Assembly: GCF_030581075.1 (NCBI RefSeq) | Contig: NZ_JAUQSW010000008.1 | Coordinates: 1-64,000, forward strand | Length of the DNA stretch: 64,000 nucleotides | DNA from: Hymenobacter cheonanensis | Lineage (GTDB): Bacteria > Bacteroidota > Bacteroidia > Cytophagales > Hymenobacteraceae | Direction: 5' to 3' | Shown here: positions 35,513-44,928 of the stretch, piece after piece | Layout of the letters: every line of letters begins with the position of its first letter | Position numbering within the stretch: position 1 is the stretch's first letter | The notes under the pieces: model-generated | What the model was told of the DNA's origin: nothing | What the model saw: the letters and a program-made list of their open reading frames with translations, nothing else | Databases searched by the model: none | Position numbers and translations under genes: made by a program

Positions 35513-36469
35513 TTAGGCCGCCACGGCCTCGCGGGCCTTGCGCTTGGCAGCGTGGGCCAGCGCGGCCTCGCGCACCCAGGCGCCTTCCTCGTGGGCTTGC
35601 ACGCGGGCTTGCAGGCGCTCGTGGTTGCAGAGGCCGTTGCCTTTCACCACGGCCCAAAACTCATCCCAGTTCACCTCGCCGAAGTCGTAGGCCTGGCGCG
35701 CCTCGTTCCACTGCACGGCGGGGTCGGGCACGGTAAGGCCCAGAAACTCGGCCTGGGGCACCATCATATCCACGAATTTCTGGCGCAGCTCGTCGTTGGT
35801 GAAGCGCTTGATGCGCCACTTCATGCTCTGCTCGGTGTTGGGCGACTCGCTGTCTTTGGGCCCGAACATCATCAGCGTAGGCCACCACCAGCGGTTGAGG
35901 GCCTCCTGGGCCATCTCTTTCTGCACCGGCGCGCCCTCGCAAAGCGTTTGCATAATCTCGAAACCCTGGCGCTGGTGAAAGCTCTCCTCCTTGCACACGC
36001 GCACCATTGCCCTAGCGTAGGGGCCGTAAGAGGTGCGGCACAGCGGCACCTGGTTGAGGATGGCGGCGCCATCCACGAGCCAGCCTACGCAGCCCATATC
36101 GGCCCAGCTCAGGGTGGGGTAGTTGAAAATGCTGCTGTACTTGGCCTTGCCCGAGTGCAGGTCGGCCAGCATCTGGTCGCGCGAGGTGCCCAGCGTTTCG
36201 GCGGCGCTGTAGAGGTACAGGCCGTGGCCCGCCTCGTCCTGCACCTTCGCCAGCAAAATGGACTTGCGCTTGAGCGAGGGCGCCCGCGTTATCCAGTTGC
36301 CTTCGGGCAGCATGCCCACCAGCTCGGAGTGCGCGTGCTGCGAAATCTGCCGAATCAGCGTTTTGCGGTAGGCCTCCGGCATCCAGTCTTTGGGCTCGAT
36401 GCGGATGTCGGCGTCGATGCGGGCCTGAAACTGGGCTTCGGGCGTGAGGTCTTGGGCGAGGGTTTCCAT
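35513..36469 (-). CDS. paaA: PaaA: epoxidase catalytic subunit
   Basis: 318 aa. Di-iron oxygenase subunit that epoxidises the ring of phenylacetyl-CoA using O2 and electrons from PaaE. Two ExxH iron-ligand motifs are visible, '[15 protein letters not shown]' (about 80) and '[13 protein letters not shown]' (about 160). Strong identity to known PaaA can be seen along the whole length ([12 protein letters not shown]). First gene after the operator-bearing promoter. Confidence 0.96.
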   Translation of the reverse strand: METLAQDLTPEAQFQARIDADIRIEPKDWMPEAYRKTLIRQISQHAHSELVGMLPEGNWITRAPSLKRKSILLAKVQDEAGHGLYLYSAAETLGTSRDQMLADLHSGKAKYSSIFNYPTLSWADMGCVGWLVDGAAILNQVPLCRTSYGPYARAMVRVCKEESFHQRQGFEIMQTLCEGAPVQKEMAQEALNRWWWPTLMMFGPKDSESPNTEQSMKWRIKRFTNDELRQKFVDMMVPQAEFLGLTVPDPAVQWNEARQAYDFGEVNWDEFWAVVKGNGLCNHERLQARVQAHEEGAWVREAALAHAAKRKAREAVAA

Positions 36470-36484
36470 AAGCAGACAACGAAT

Positions 36485-36500
36485 ACTAACAAGTGTTAGT
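36485..36500. promoter_or_regulatory. PaaR-like operator upstream of paaA
   Basis: Palindrome ACTAACAAGTGTTAGT with perfect 7-bp half-sites. It begins four bases downstream of the -7 box, over the expected transcription start, so a bound repressor would block paaA. A variant of the site at 40318-40333. Confidence 0.75.
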
Positions 36501-36504
36501 TTTT

Positions 36505-36512
36505 CAAAGGTA
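36505..36512 (-). promoter_or_regulatory. -7 box TACCTTTG for paaA
   Basis: Reverse-strand match to TAnnTTTG, 35 bases before the ATG and directly next to the operator palindrome. Confidence 0.75.
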
Positions 36513-36549
36513 AGGAAAATTTGCGCAACAAAGTGGGCTAGCCCGGCGG

Positions 36550-37608
36550 CTACACCTTAGCCGTGTCATCGCCCAGCACATCCTGCACGTACAGCATCTT
36601 CACCAGCACCGTAATGATGGCGATAATGGGCGTGGCCAGCGTGAGGCCCAGCAGCCCCGTAAACGAGCCGATGATGAGCTGCCCCACCAGAATGAGCGCC
36701 GGCGGCAGCGAAATGAGCCGCTGCTGCAACACCGGCGACACGGCCGCGCTTTCCAGCGTTTGGGCCGCCAGGTACAGCAGCAGCACATACAAGGCCATGT
36801 GCGGCCCGCCGTTGAAGAACGCCAGCAGCAGCGCCGGCACCATCGACACCACCGGCCCGATGTTGGGAATAAACGTGACCAGGCCCGCAAACAACCCTAG
36901 CACGCCCGCCAGCGGCATGCCCAAAAAGCTGAGCCCCAGCACCGTGAGCACGCCCACGAACAGCATGGAGGCCAGCCGGCCCACCACCCAGCTCACGAGC
37001 GTGCTGCTGATTTTATCGAGTACTTCGTTGGCGCGGGCGCGGCCGGCCTTGGGCACCAGCAGCACCAGCCCGGCGCGGTAGGTTTTGGGCTGAATAACCA
37101 GAAACACGGTCAGGAACAGGATGACGTAGCCATCGGCCAGGATGCTGAAGGTGGTCGAAAAGATGCCCGTGGCGCGGCCCAGCCACTCCGAGGTGCCGCC
37201 CATTATTTTGCGATAATCGAAGTTTTCGCCGGCCAGCCACCGGCCCCACTCAGTGGTGCTGATGCGGGCCTGCGCCGTGCGAATGGCCTCGGGCAGCTGC
37301 TGCTGCAAGGTGCTTACCTGCGCGCCGATTTTAGCCGAAAACAGCCAGCCCATGCCCCCTAGCAGCGCCAATACCAGCAGCGACAGCAGGGCCACCGCTA
37401 GCCCCGTGGGCAGGCCCGTACGGCGGTTCAGCCACTCGGCCCCCGCCCGCAGCGGCAAGGCAATCAGCAAGGCCGCCAGTAGCCGCAAAAACACGCCAAA
37501 GGCCAGTCCCAGCAAGCCCAATAGCCCGAGCACCAGCACAATAAGGCCGAGCGCCGCCAGCACGCGGTAAACGTAGGCAGCGGTAACAGGAGCGGAGGGC
37601 TGATTCAT
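36550..37608 (-). CDS. AI-2E-family transporter (PerM type)
   Basis: 352 aa, seven or eight membrane helices. Family marks: Leu-rich N-terminal pair, '[20 protein letters not shown]'-like third segment, '[20 protein letters not shown]' and '[21 protein letters not shown]'. Members include AI-2 exporters and Na+/H+ antiporters, so the substrate is open. It sits between paaE and paaA on the same strand, the only non-catabolic gene in the cluster; uptake or efflux of an aromatic acid is a guess. Confidence 0.85.
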   Translation of the reverse strand: MNQPSAPVTAAYVYRVLAALGLIVLVLGLLGLLGLAFGVFLRLLAALLIALPLRAGAEWLNRRTGLPTGLAVALLSLLVLALLGGMGWLFSAKIGAQVSTLQQQLPEAIRTAQARISTTEWGRWLAGENFDYRKIMGGTSEWLGRATGIFSTTFSILADGYVILFLTVFLVIQPKTYRAGLVLLVPKAGRARANEVLDKISSTLVSWVVGRLASMLFVGVLTVLGLSFLGMPLAGVLGLFAGLVTFIPNIGPVVSMVPALLLAFFNGGPHMALYVLLLYLAAQTLESAAVSPVLQQRLISLPPALILVGQLIIGSFTGLLGLTLATPIIAIITVLVKMLYVQDVLGDDTAKV

Positions 37609-37707
37609 GCGCAGGAAAAAAGAAGGCTAGCTGATATACTCTACCGAAAGCGACAGGCTCTGAGGTGAAGCTTACGCAAAAAGCTGGGCGGTAGCCACGC
37701 AGGGCCC

Positions 37708-38784
37708 TTATTGGTCAAAGTCTACCGTTGCTTCGGGCGAGGTAGGCCGGGCCTGGCACGTGAGTACGTAGCCCTTGGCTACTTCGGCTTCGGAGAGTGA
37801 GTAGTTAACGTCCATGGCGGCGGTGCCGGCCGTAACGCGGCCCAGGCAGGTGCTGCACATGCCGTTTTTGCACGAGTACGGGGCGTCGATGCCGGCGGCC
37901 AGGGCCGCATCAAGCACCGTATCGCCGTAGTACGACATATCGAGGCGGTAGGCGCGGCCGTCGAGGCGCACGGTTACCTGGCTTTTCTGGTCATCCTCGC
38001 CGGCCGGGCGGGGTGGGGCGGCAGTTTTGGCGCCGCCGCCCGCCGAGGCAAACAGCTCGAAGTGAATTTTCTCGGGCGCCACGCCGGCCTCGGCCAGGGC
38101 CTGGCGCACGCCGTGTATTATTTCCTCGGGGCCGCAGATGAAGGACTCGTCGAGGCTGGCGGCCGGGATAAGTTGGCGCAGCAGCTGCGTCGTTTTGGCC
38201 TGGTCTACGCGGCCGTAAAACAAGTCGCTCTCGCCCTGCTCGCGGCTCAGGATGTGGTACACGCTCAGCCGGCCCATAAAGGTATTCTTCAGACCCTCAA
38301 GCTGTTCCTTGAAAATAATGGAGTTGCGGCCCCGGTTGCCGTACACCAGATACACCTGGCTGCCCGGCTCCGTCAGCAGCACCGTGCGCGCAATGCTGAG
38401 GATGGGCGTGATGCCGCTGCCGGCCGCAAACAGCGCGTAGCGCCGGGCCTGGCCAGGGTGCAGCGTGGGCGTGAAGCGGCCCTGCGGCGGCAGCACGTCG
38501 AGGGTGTCGCCGGGGCGCAGGCCGTCCTCCACGGCCAGGGTCGAGAAGCGGCCGCCGGGCACCTTTTTGATGGCCACGCGCCATTCGTCATCGAGCGGGC
38601 TGCTGGCAATGGAGTAGCTGCGACGCAGCTCCTCGCCCCCGTGCTCGCGGCGCAGCGTGAGGTACTGGCCCGGCTGGTAGCGAAAGGTTTCGCGCAGCTC
38701 GGCCGGCACCTCAAAGGCCAGCGACACGCAGTCGGGCGTTTCGCGGGTGATGCTCTTGATTTTTAACTTATGGAAACGGCTCAT
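37708..38784 (-). CDS. paaE: PaaE: epoxidase reductase
   Basis: 358 aa. FAD-binding domain ('RRSYSIASSPLDDE'), NAD-binding domain ('FAAGSGITPILSIARTVL', 'CGPEEIIHGV') and a C-terminal plant-type 2Fe-2S ferredoxin domain (CKNGMCSTCLG and a later Cys in LTCQA). It passes NAD(P)H electrons to PaaA. Split from the paaABCD block by the AI-2E gene. Confidence 0.95.
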   Translation of the reverse strand: MSRFHKLKIKSITRETPDCVSLAFEVPAELRETFRYQPGQYLTLRREHGGEELRRSYSIASSPLDDEWRVAIKKVPGGRFSTLAVEDGLRPGDTLDVLPPQGRFTPTLHPGQARRYALFAAGSGITPILSIARTVLLTEPGSQVYLVYGNRGRNSIIFKEQLEGLKNTFMGRLSVYHILSREQGESDLFYGRVDQAKTTQLLRQLIPAASLDESFICGPEEIIHGVRQALAEAGVAPEKIHFELFASAGGGAKTAAPPRPAGEDDQKSQVTVRLDGRAYRLDMSYYGDTVLDAALAAGIDAPYSCKNGMCSTCLGRVTAGTAAMDVNYSLSEAEVAKGYVLTCQARPTSPEATVDFDQ

Positions 38785-38810
38785 TTACAAATGCTTATTT
38801 TGGCAATACT

Positions 38811-38913
38811 CATTGGCCATGCAGAGCGCAGCGAAGCATCTCGCTCGCTTCGTCTGCACGGTTGGGGCTAGGGCAGCGAGCGAGATGCTTCGCTACGCTC
38901 TGCATGACCAATG
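38811..38913. repeat. Inverted repeat, 'GTCATGC..GCATC' variant
   Basis: 39-bp arms with two mismatches (38811-38849 and 38875-38913), core GCAGAGCGCAGCGAAGCATC. Between paaK and paaE. Confidence 0.9.
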
Positions 38914-38926
38914 ATTTTTACTTTCT

Positions 38927-40276
38927 CTACTTCAACTCGCGCAGGTCCCTCACCCGGTTCAGTTTGCCGCCCTCGCTGCGCGGTAGTTGGCCACAGCCCA
39001 GCAGGTTTACGCGCATGCTGAGGCCGATATTGTCCTTGATTTTTTTGGCAAACTGGCCCTGGAGCTGGCGCAGGCAGTCGTGCTCGGCTACATGCGCGGC
39101 GGTGAGCGCGGTCGTGGCTAGCCCCAACTCGCGCAATAAGGGTTCGGCTACCTCCACGTTCACTTCTACCTCATCGAGGCTGCCGCGCCGGGTGGCTACC
39201 ACCTGGTAGTGGGGGCTGAGGTGGGCTAGCCCGCTGATGATGTCCTCGACCTGCGTGGGGAAGAAATTAACCCCGCGAATGATGAGCATATCATCGGCCC
39301 GGCCCCGGATGGGCCCCATCTTCACGTGGGTGCGCTTCACCGAGTGGTGGTAGTAGATGTTGGTGATGTCGCCTGTCCAGTAGCGCAGAATGGGCAGGGC
39401 CTTCTTCGTTAGCGTGCTGAAAACCAAGACGCCCAGCTCGCCCTCGGCCACCGGCTCGCCGGTGTCTTTGTCCACTACTTCGGGGTAAAAGTGGTCTTCC
39501 CAGATGTAGCTGCCGGTGCCGCGCTCGTCCACATCTTCCTGCGAGATGCCGGGGCCTAGTATTTCGCTCAGGCCGTAGATATTGGTGGCTGCCACGCGCA
39601 GGCCATCCTGCACCTGTGTGCGAATAGCCTCGCTCCAGGGCTCGGCCCCCAGCACGGCCAGCTTCAGGTTGATGGCCTCCGGGGCGATGCCGCGCCGGTG
39701 CAGTTCTTCGGCCAAAACCTGGGCGTAGGAGGGAGTAGCGCAGATGATTTCGGGCCGAAAATCCTGGAGCAACTGCAGCTGCCGGTCGGTGCTGCCGCCC
39801 GATACCGGAATGACCGTGAGGCCCAGCCGCTCGGCGCCGTAGTGCAGGCCTAGCCCGCCCGTAAACAGGCCATAGCCGTAGGCATTCTGCACTTTCATGC
39901 CCGGCCGGCAGCCGGCAGCGGCCAGCGAGCGGGCCACTACCTCGGAGAAAATGGCGAGGTCGCCGGCCGTGTAGCCCACCACCGTAGCCTTGCCCGTGGT
40001 ACCGCTGGAGCAGTGCAGCCGCGCTACCTCGGCCTCGGGCACCGCGAAGAGGCCGAAGGGGTAATTATCCCGAAAATCAGCCTTCCTGGTAAAGCCCAGC
40101 CTGGTCAGGTCTTCCAGCCCGCGAAACGTGGCCGGGTCGATGCCCGCCTCGGCAAACCGGCGCTGGTAAAATGGCACCCGCGCCGCCAGGTAAGCTACCT
40201 GCTCCTTGAGCCGGGCGTTTTGCAGGGCGCGCAACTGCGGCAGCGGCAGCCGTTCGATGTCGGGTTGAAAGAGCAT
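38927..40276 (-). CDS. paaK: PaaK: phenylacetate-CoA ligase
   Basis: 449 aa. ATP-dependent activation of phenylacetate to phenylacetyl-CoA, the entry step. AMP-binding loop 'CSSGTTGKATVVGYT' (about 90), 'YGLSEILGPG', 'YWTGDITNIYYH' and C-terminal lid 'GRADDMLIIRGVNFFPTQVED'. Full length. Its promoter region carries an exact PaaR-type palindrome. Confidence 0.95.
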   Translation of the reverse strand: MLFQPDIERLPLPQLRALQNARLKEQVAYLAARVPFYQRRFAEAGIDPATFRGLEDLTRLGFTRKADFRDNYPFGLFAVPEAEVARLHCSSGTTGKATVVGYTAGDLAIFSEVVARSLAAAGCRPGMKVQNAYGYGLFTGGLGLHYGAERLGLTVIPVSGGSTDRQLQLLQDFRPEIICATPSYAQVLAEELHRRGIAPEAINLKLAVLGAEPWSEAIRTQVQDGLRVAATNIYGLSEILGPGISQEDVDERGTGSYIWEDHFYPEVVDKDTGEPVAEGELGVLVFSTLTKKALPILRYWTGDITNIYYHHSVKRTHVKMGPIRGRADDMLIIRGVNFFPTQVEDIISGLAHLSPHYQVVATRRGSLDEVEVNVEVAEPLLRELGLATTALTAAHVAEHDCLRQLQGQFAKKIKDNIGLSMRVNLLGCGQLPRSEGGKLNRVRDLRELK

Positions 40277-40317
40277 GGCGGGGCTAGGGTGGGAGGGAAG
40301 CCTACTAACGATGCAAA

Positions 40318-40333
40318 ACTAACGAACGTTAGT
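40318..40333. promoter_or_regulatory. PaaR operator upstream of paaK
   Basis: Palindrome ACTAACGAACGTTAGT. It fits the pattern CNAACGNNCGTTNG reported for Thermus PaaR. Another half-site (ACTAACGATG) lies at 40303-40312. 41 bases before the paaK ATG. Confidence 0.8.
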
Positions 40334-40395
40334 TATAAAGCGAGGCAACTTCACGCGTCTGCGCTTTTTTACCGCCTTGGCCAGGCGCGTTCAGC

Positions 40396-40902
40396 CTACG
40401 CGGGCCCCTGGCTGCCGGTAGCCGGGGGTAAGGGCTGGTACAGGTGCGGCGGCAGGTACTGGTTAACCGGCACGTTGAAGCGGTCAGCCATATCGTGCGC
40501 GAAATCAATGGCGGTATTGACGTCGTCGGCGCTGAAGCGCTCGATAGTCATCCCGGTGACGGAGTTTCTGACTGATAGAAGAACTACTATTTCTTCGTGA
40601 TGTGAGGTGGTGGCATTCCAACTATATTTTGAACGCCTAGTGGAAACGGTGGAGAAATACTTAAGTGTTACTCCTACAACGGGCGGCAGTGGTTGCCAGC
40701 GCCCAAATTTCAGCCCAAACAGGGAATAGTACGCTCTGTATTGCCGGCAGTCAGCACTGATTTCCAGGGCCGTGCCACCTAGGGAAGGGGCCAAGCCTAA
40801 AAACAGAATAAGCAGGCCGATAAGAATTTTACCCCCAAGCGGAGCGGTTGCCAACGCAAGAAGCAGTGGCGCATGGGGCAGCACATTCATCAAATCAGCC
40901 AT
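40396..40902 (-). CDS. Hypothetical membrane-anchored protein
   Basis: 168 aa. One or two hydrophobic segments near the start (LLLALATAPLGGKILIGLLILFL), then a soluble part with 'GRWQPLPPVVGVTLKYFSTV' that resembles small PH-like membrane proteins. Ends in a Pro-rich tail. No family I can name. Slightly lower GC than cinA. It lies upstream of paaK on the same strand, but the operator between them suggests a separate unit. Confidence 0.65.
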   Translation of the reverse strand: MADLMNVLPHAPLLLALATAPLGGKILIGLLILFLGLAPSLGGTALEISADCRQYRAYYSLFGLKFGRWQPLPPVVGVTLKYFSTVSTRRSKYSWNATTSHHEEIVVLLSVRNSVTGMTIERFSADDVNTAIDFAHDMADRFNVPVNQYLPPHLYQPLPPATGSQGPA

Positions 40903-40951
40903 GAGGCGTAAGTAAAAGCCTGGCCACTAAGCTACGTGCTGGGTTACTGCT

Positions 40952-42217
40952 TCACACCTTCAGCAGCTCGGCTTTTTGGTGGCCGGCTAGCTGCTGCCAC
41001 AGCAGTATCAGCACGGACTGGGTGGTATACTCAATATTAGTTTGCCGGCCGCGGTCGATGTTAATCTGCCGGCTCACGGTGCCGGCCGGCGTGGCGCAGG
41101 CAATGCAGATGGTGCCCACCGGCTTGAGCGGCGTGCCGCCGCCGGGGCCGGCAATGCCGCTGGTGGCCAGGGCCACATCGCAGCCCAGGCGGGCGCGGGC
41201 GCCCTCGGCCATTTCGCGCACCGTGGGCTCGCTCACGGCGCCGTGCTGGCCCAGGGTTTCGGCGTTTACCCCTAGCAGGCTTTCCTTGAGGTCGTTATCG
41301 TAGGCCACTACGCTGCCGCGGAAATAGGCCGAGCTGCCCGGCACGCTGGTAATGCGCTGGGCCACCGCGCCGCCGGTGCAGCTTTCGGCGGTGCCGAGCT
41401 GCCAGTTTTTGGCCTTCAGAATCTGGCCGACTACTACTTCGAGCGGCGAATCTTCCTCGGCAAAAATGTACTCGCCGATGCGCGCGCGCAGCGCGGGCAG
41501 CAGGGCCAGCATGCGGCCGCGCAGGTCGGGCTGGCCATCGGCAGTGCCGGTGAGGCGCAGGCGCACGCTGCCCAGGCTGGGCAGGTAGGCCAGCTTCACG
41601 TTGGGCGGCAGGGCGCTTTCCCAGTCCTTGATTTTCTCGGCCAGAAACGACTCGCCCAGGCCGGCCGTCATCACCACCACGTGCTCGATGGGGGCTAGCT
41701 GAAACTTCGCTTGCAGCTTGGGCAGCACCTGGTCCGTCATCAGGCGCTTCATCTCGAAGGGCACGCCCGGCATGCTGATGAACACCGTGCCACCGTCTTC
41801 TATCCACATGCCGGGCGCGGTGCCCACGGCATTGTGCAGCACTTCAGTGCCCTCGGGCACCATGGCCTGCTGGCGGTTCACGTCGAGCATGGGTCGGTTG
41901 AAGCGCCTGAAAATCTCCTCCACGTGGCGCAGCGTAGGCGCGTGCTCTACCAGCTCGCGGCCGAAGTAGCGGGCCAGCACGTGCTTGGTGAGGTCGTCTT
42001 TGGTGGGGCCGAGGCCGCCGGTCATCAGGATGACTTTGGCGCGCTGGCGGGCCTGGTCGAGGGCGGCCACTATCTCGTCGGCGCGGTCGCTCACGCTCGT
42101 TATCTGGCGCACGCGCAGGCCCAGCCGGCCTAGCTGCTGGCCCATAAAGGCCGAATTGGTATCCACGACCTGCCCGTAGAGCAGCTCGTCGCCGATTGTC
42201 ATGATTTCAACGTCCAT
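40952..42217 (-). CDS. cinA: CinA / nicotinamide-nucleotide amidase
   Basis: 421 aa. N-terminal MoCF-like domain (1-170; 'MTIGDELLYGQVVDTNSAF', 'TGGLGPTKDDLTKHVLARY') and C-terminal PncC-type domain ('AESCTGGAVAQRITSVPGSS', 'SGIAGPGGGTPLKPVGTI'). The family hydrolyses ADP-ribose and deamidates NMN in NAD recycling; the name comes from competence regulation elsewhere. Full length. Confidence 0.95.
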   Translation of the reverse strand: MDVEIMTIGDELLYGQVVDTNSAFMGQQLGRLGLRVRQITSVSDRADEIVAALDQARQRAKVILMTGGLGPTKDDLTKHVLARYFGRELVEHAPTLRHVEEIFRRFNRPMLDVNRQQAMVPEGTEVLHNAVGTAPGMWIEDGGTVFISMPGVPFEMKRLMTDQVLPKLQAKFQLAPIEHVVVMTAGLGESFLAEKIKDWESALPPNVKLAYLPSLGSVRLRLTGTADGQPDLRGRMLALLPALRARIGEYIFAEEDSPLEVVVGQILKAKNWQLGTAESCTGGAVAQRITSVPGSSAYFRGSVVAYDNDLKESLLGVNAETLGQHGAVSEPTVREMAEGARARLGCDVALATSGIAGPGGGTPLKPVGTICIACATPAGTVSRQINIDRGRQTNIEYTTQSVLILLWQQLAGHQKAELLKV

Positions 42218-42333
42218 CGAAAAGCAATAGAATAGTTTGGCAAGGTTTTGTAAAGACCTTTGCGGCGGGGTGCTTGCAGGACAGCTATACGAGCCATCCG
42301 GTTTTGCGCCCCACCTTTTTCTTTTTCTGCCCG

Positions 42334-43146
42334 ATGAAAAACCTACTCCTGGCGCTGGCCCTGTGCAGCGCCGCCCCGGCCCTGGCCCAAACCACTAAAA
42401 AAGCCACGACCACCAAGAAAACCACCGTCGTAAAAAAAGCGCCGGTAAAAGCGGCGCCAGCTAAAAAAACGACCACCACCACTACCAAAGCCACGGCCAC
42501 TACTCCGGCGCCCGCACCCGCGCCAGTAGCGCCCCTCACCGAGGCCGAAGCCGCCAGCGGCCTGCGTGAGGCCCTCACCACCGGCATTACCAAGGCCGTG
42601 GCCTTCGCTTCCGAGCCCGACGGCTTTAATCTGAACGACGACATCCGCATTCAATTTCCGCCCGATGCGCAGCTCGTGGCCACCACGCTAGGGTCGCTGC
42701 CGCTGGGCCGGCAGGCCGTAGAGCAGGCCACCAACCTCATGAACCGGGCGGCCGAAGCCGCTTCGCCTGCGGCCAAAGACATCTTCCTCAATGCCTTGCA
42801 GCAGCTTACGCTTACCGATGCGCTTTCGCTCGTGACCAGCGGCAGCAAGGATGCTGCCACCCAGCTGCTGCGCAAAAACTCGGAGGCCGCCCTCAACGCC
42901 GCCCTGCGCCCCAGCATCGTGCAGAGCCTCGACCAGGTGGGCGCCAATGCGGCCTACGCCAAGCTCATCGAGCGCTACAACAAGATTCCACTCATGACGC
43001 CGGCCAGCACCAACCTCACCGACTACGTTACGAAGGAAACCGTGGACGGCCTCTTCATCCTGCTGGCCCAGCAGGAAGCCAAAATCCGCCAGAACCCGGC
43101 CGCGCAGTCCACGGCGCTGCTCAAGCGCGTGTTTGGCGCAAAATAA
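42334..43146 (+). CDS. DUF4197 secreted protein
   Basis: 270 aa from the ATG at 42334. Signal peptide (to ALAQ), then a Lys/Thr/Ala low-complexity stretch with alternating KK/TT blocks (about 22-65), then the DUF4197 region: 'ASGLREALTTGITKAV', 'RQAVEQATNLMNRAAEAA', 'YDKL'-like 'AAYAKLIERYNKIPLM' and 'TKETVDGLFILLAQQEAKIR'. Probably periplasmic and of unknown role. The low-complexity segment is richer than usual for the family. Confidence 0.85.
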   Translation: MKNLLLALALCSAAPALAQTTKKATTTKKTTVVKKAPVKAAPAKKTTTTTTKATATTPAPAPAPVAPLTEAEAASGLREALTTGITKAVAFASEPDGFNLNDDIRIQFPPDAQLVATTLGSLPLGRQAVEQATNLMNRAAEAASPAAKDIFLNALQQLTLTDALSLVTSGSKDAATQLLRKNSEAALNAALRPSIVQSLDQVGANAAYAKLIERYNKIPLMTPASTNLTDYVTKETVDGLFILLAQQEAKIRQNPAAQSTALLKRVFGAK

Positions 43147-43211
43147 TTTTTGGCCGCCCACCCGTCGCCAACTCGGTTGGGGTGAGCACTATAAGGCCTA
43201 GCTAATAGTCC

Positions 43212-43243
43212 AGCCCTAGCTGCCCGGCAGCTAGGGCTTTTTT
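43212..43243 (+). terminator. Terminator after the DUF4197 gene
   Basis: AGCCCTAGCTGCC paired with its complement, followed by six T. Located 65 bases after the stop. Confidence 0.92.
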
Positions 43244-43309
43244 GCGTGCATTAAACCCGGCGTTTGACTTGCAATCCAAAGGTTAAGAAATTCACAAAAT
43301 GTTGATTTC

Positions 43310-44860
43310 ATGAAAATTACATACGCTTTAGCGTTGGGCTTGCTAGCGCTGGCCAGTTGCCACAGGGAAGCCGCGCCCGCGCCGGCCCCCGTCGAAACGC
43401 TGCACCTTTCTTTCGGGGCCGGGTCGCTTACGCTCAACCCCTCGGGCTACGCGCCGCTCACGGCCCGGCTCAGCCTTACCTCGCGCCAGAGCGGGCGGCT
43501 GCGGCTGGTGGTGCACGGCCGCCACGGCGCGGCCTCCGACCTCACGCAGCAGTTTGCCGACGAAGGTACCATGCACACGGTGCCCGTGCTGGGCCTGTAC
43601 CCCAACTATGCCAACAACGTGACGGTGCAGCTGGTAGACCCTGGCGGCGCGGTGCTGGCCGATACGGCTCTCCTTATTCAAACTGCCGCGCTGCCGCCCG
43701 ATATGCCGGCTAGCCTCGTTACGACGGCGCCGACGGGCGGCCCGCTGGGCGGCGATTTTACCCTGGTGAGCAATTTCAGCGCTTCCAACCCACAAATGCC
43801 CCTCATCGTGGATAATTACGGCGAGGTGCGCTGGCTGCTCGATTACCGCAGCCTGCCGGAGCTTGAGCAGCTTTCCTACGATTGTGGCATCAGCCGGCTG
43901 CGCAATGGCAACTTTTGCTTTGGTGATAAGACGACCAGCCAGCTGTTCGAGGTCGATGTGTACGGCACCATCATCAACCGCTGGAACATGGCGGGCTACA
44001 CCTTTCACCACGAGCTGTACGAGAAGCCCGACGGTAATTTCCTGGTGACGGCGAACAAAACCGGCAGCACCCACCCCGACGGCACGGCCACCGACGAGGA
44101 CTACGTAATTGAAATAAACCGCCACGCCAACCGCGTGGTGCAGGAATGGGACCTCAAGCAGAGCCTCAACGAAAACCGCCACGCCCTGGAGGCGGACCCC
44201 GTAGACTGGCTCCACGCCAACGCCGTGCTCTACGACCCCTCCGATAATACCATCATCGTGTCGGGCCGCTACCAGGGCGTGGTGAAGCTGACCTACGACA
44301 ACCACGTGCAGTGGCTGCTGGCCCCGCACCGCGGCTGGGGCCCCAACCACCAGGGCCAGGACCTGAAGCAGCTGCTCCTGACGCCACTCGACGCGGGCGG
44401 CCAGGCCATTGCCGATACGGCCGTGGTCAACGGCTCGGCCAACGCCCCGGACTTTGAGTGGAACTGGTACCAGCACTCGGTGCAGCTGATGCCCAGCGGC
44501 GACCTGCTGCTGTTTGACAACGGCACCAACCGCAATTTTATCCGCAACGCGCCCACGCACTACAGCCGGGCGGTGGTGTACCGCCTCGACCCGGCGGCCC
44601 GCACGGTGCAGCAAATCTGGACCTACGGCAAGGAGCGCGGCGACGACACGTTCTCGGCCATCGTGTCGCGGGTGCAGTACCTGCCGGCCGTCAACCACCT
44701 CCTGTTCTGCCCGGGCTACCAGGTGCCTAACGCAACCGGCCAGGGCGGCAAAATCATCGAGCTGGACTACGCCAGCAAGCAGGTGCTGTTTGAGATGCAG
44801 TTAACCCCCGCCAATGGCTTTGCTTTTCACCGCGCCCAGCGCGAAAGCATTTACCCCTGA
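43310..44860 (+). CDS. Arylsulfate sulfotransferase-like lipoprotein
   Basis: 516 aa. Lipobox 'LALASC' predicts a lipid-anchored envelope protein. An N-terminal beta-sandwich (40-120) precedes a propeller of the AssT/arylsulfotransferase family. Likely catalytic histidines lie in 'FHHELYEKPDGN', 'DWLHANAVLYD' and 'WYQHSVQLMPSGDLLLFDNG', the last with the family's 'DNG' loop. AssT enzymes move sulfate from a phenolic sulfate to another phenol without PAPS. No dsb partner is adjacent. Confidence 0.85.
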   Translation: MKITYALALGLLALASCHREAAPAPAPVETLHLSFGAGSLTLNPSGYAPLTARLSLTSRQSGRLRLVVHGRHGAASDLTQQFADEGTMHTVPVLGLYPNYANNVTVQLVDPGGAVLADTALLIQTAALPPDMPASLVTTAPTGGPLGGDFTLVSNFSASNPQMPLIVDNYGEVRWLLDYRSLPELEQLSYDCGISRLRNGNFCFGDKTTSQLFEVDVYGTIINRWNMAGYTFHHELYEKPDGNFLVTANKTGSTHPDGTATDEDYVIEINRHANRVVQEWDLKQSLNENRHALEADPVDWLHANAVLYDPSDNTIIVSGRYQGVVKLTYDNHVQWLLAPHRGWGPNHQGQDLKQLLLTPLDAGGQAIADTAVVNGSANAPDFEWNWYQHSVQLMPSGDLLLFDNGTNRNFIRNAPTHYSRAVVYRLDPAARTVQQIWTYGKERGDDTFSAIVSRVQYLPAVNHLLFCPGYQVPNATGQGGKIIELDYASKQVLFEMQLTPANGFAFHRAQRESIYP

Positions 44861-44867
44861 GTGAAGC

Positions 44868-44904
44868 AAAAAAGGAGGAGCTGCGCTGGCAGCTCCTCCT
44901 TTTT
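44868..44904. terminator. Bidirectional terminator
   Basis: AAAAAAGGAGGAGCTGC with complement GCAGCTCCTCCTTTTT, loop of four, A/T tails both sides; between convergent genes. Confidence 0.93.
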
Positions 44905-44928
44905 CGGGGTCGTAAGTAGTGGCAGCGC

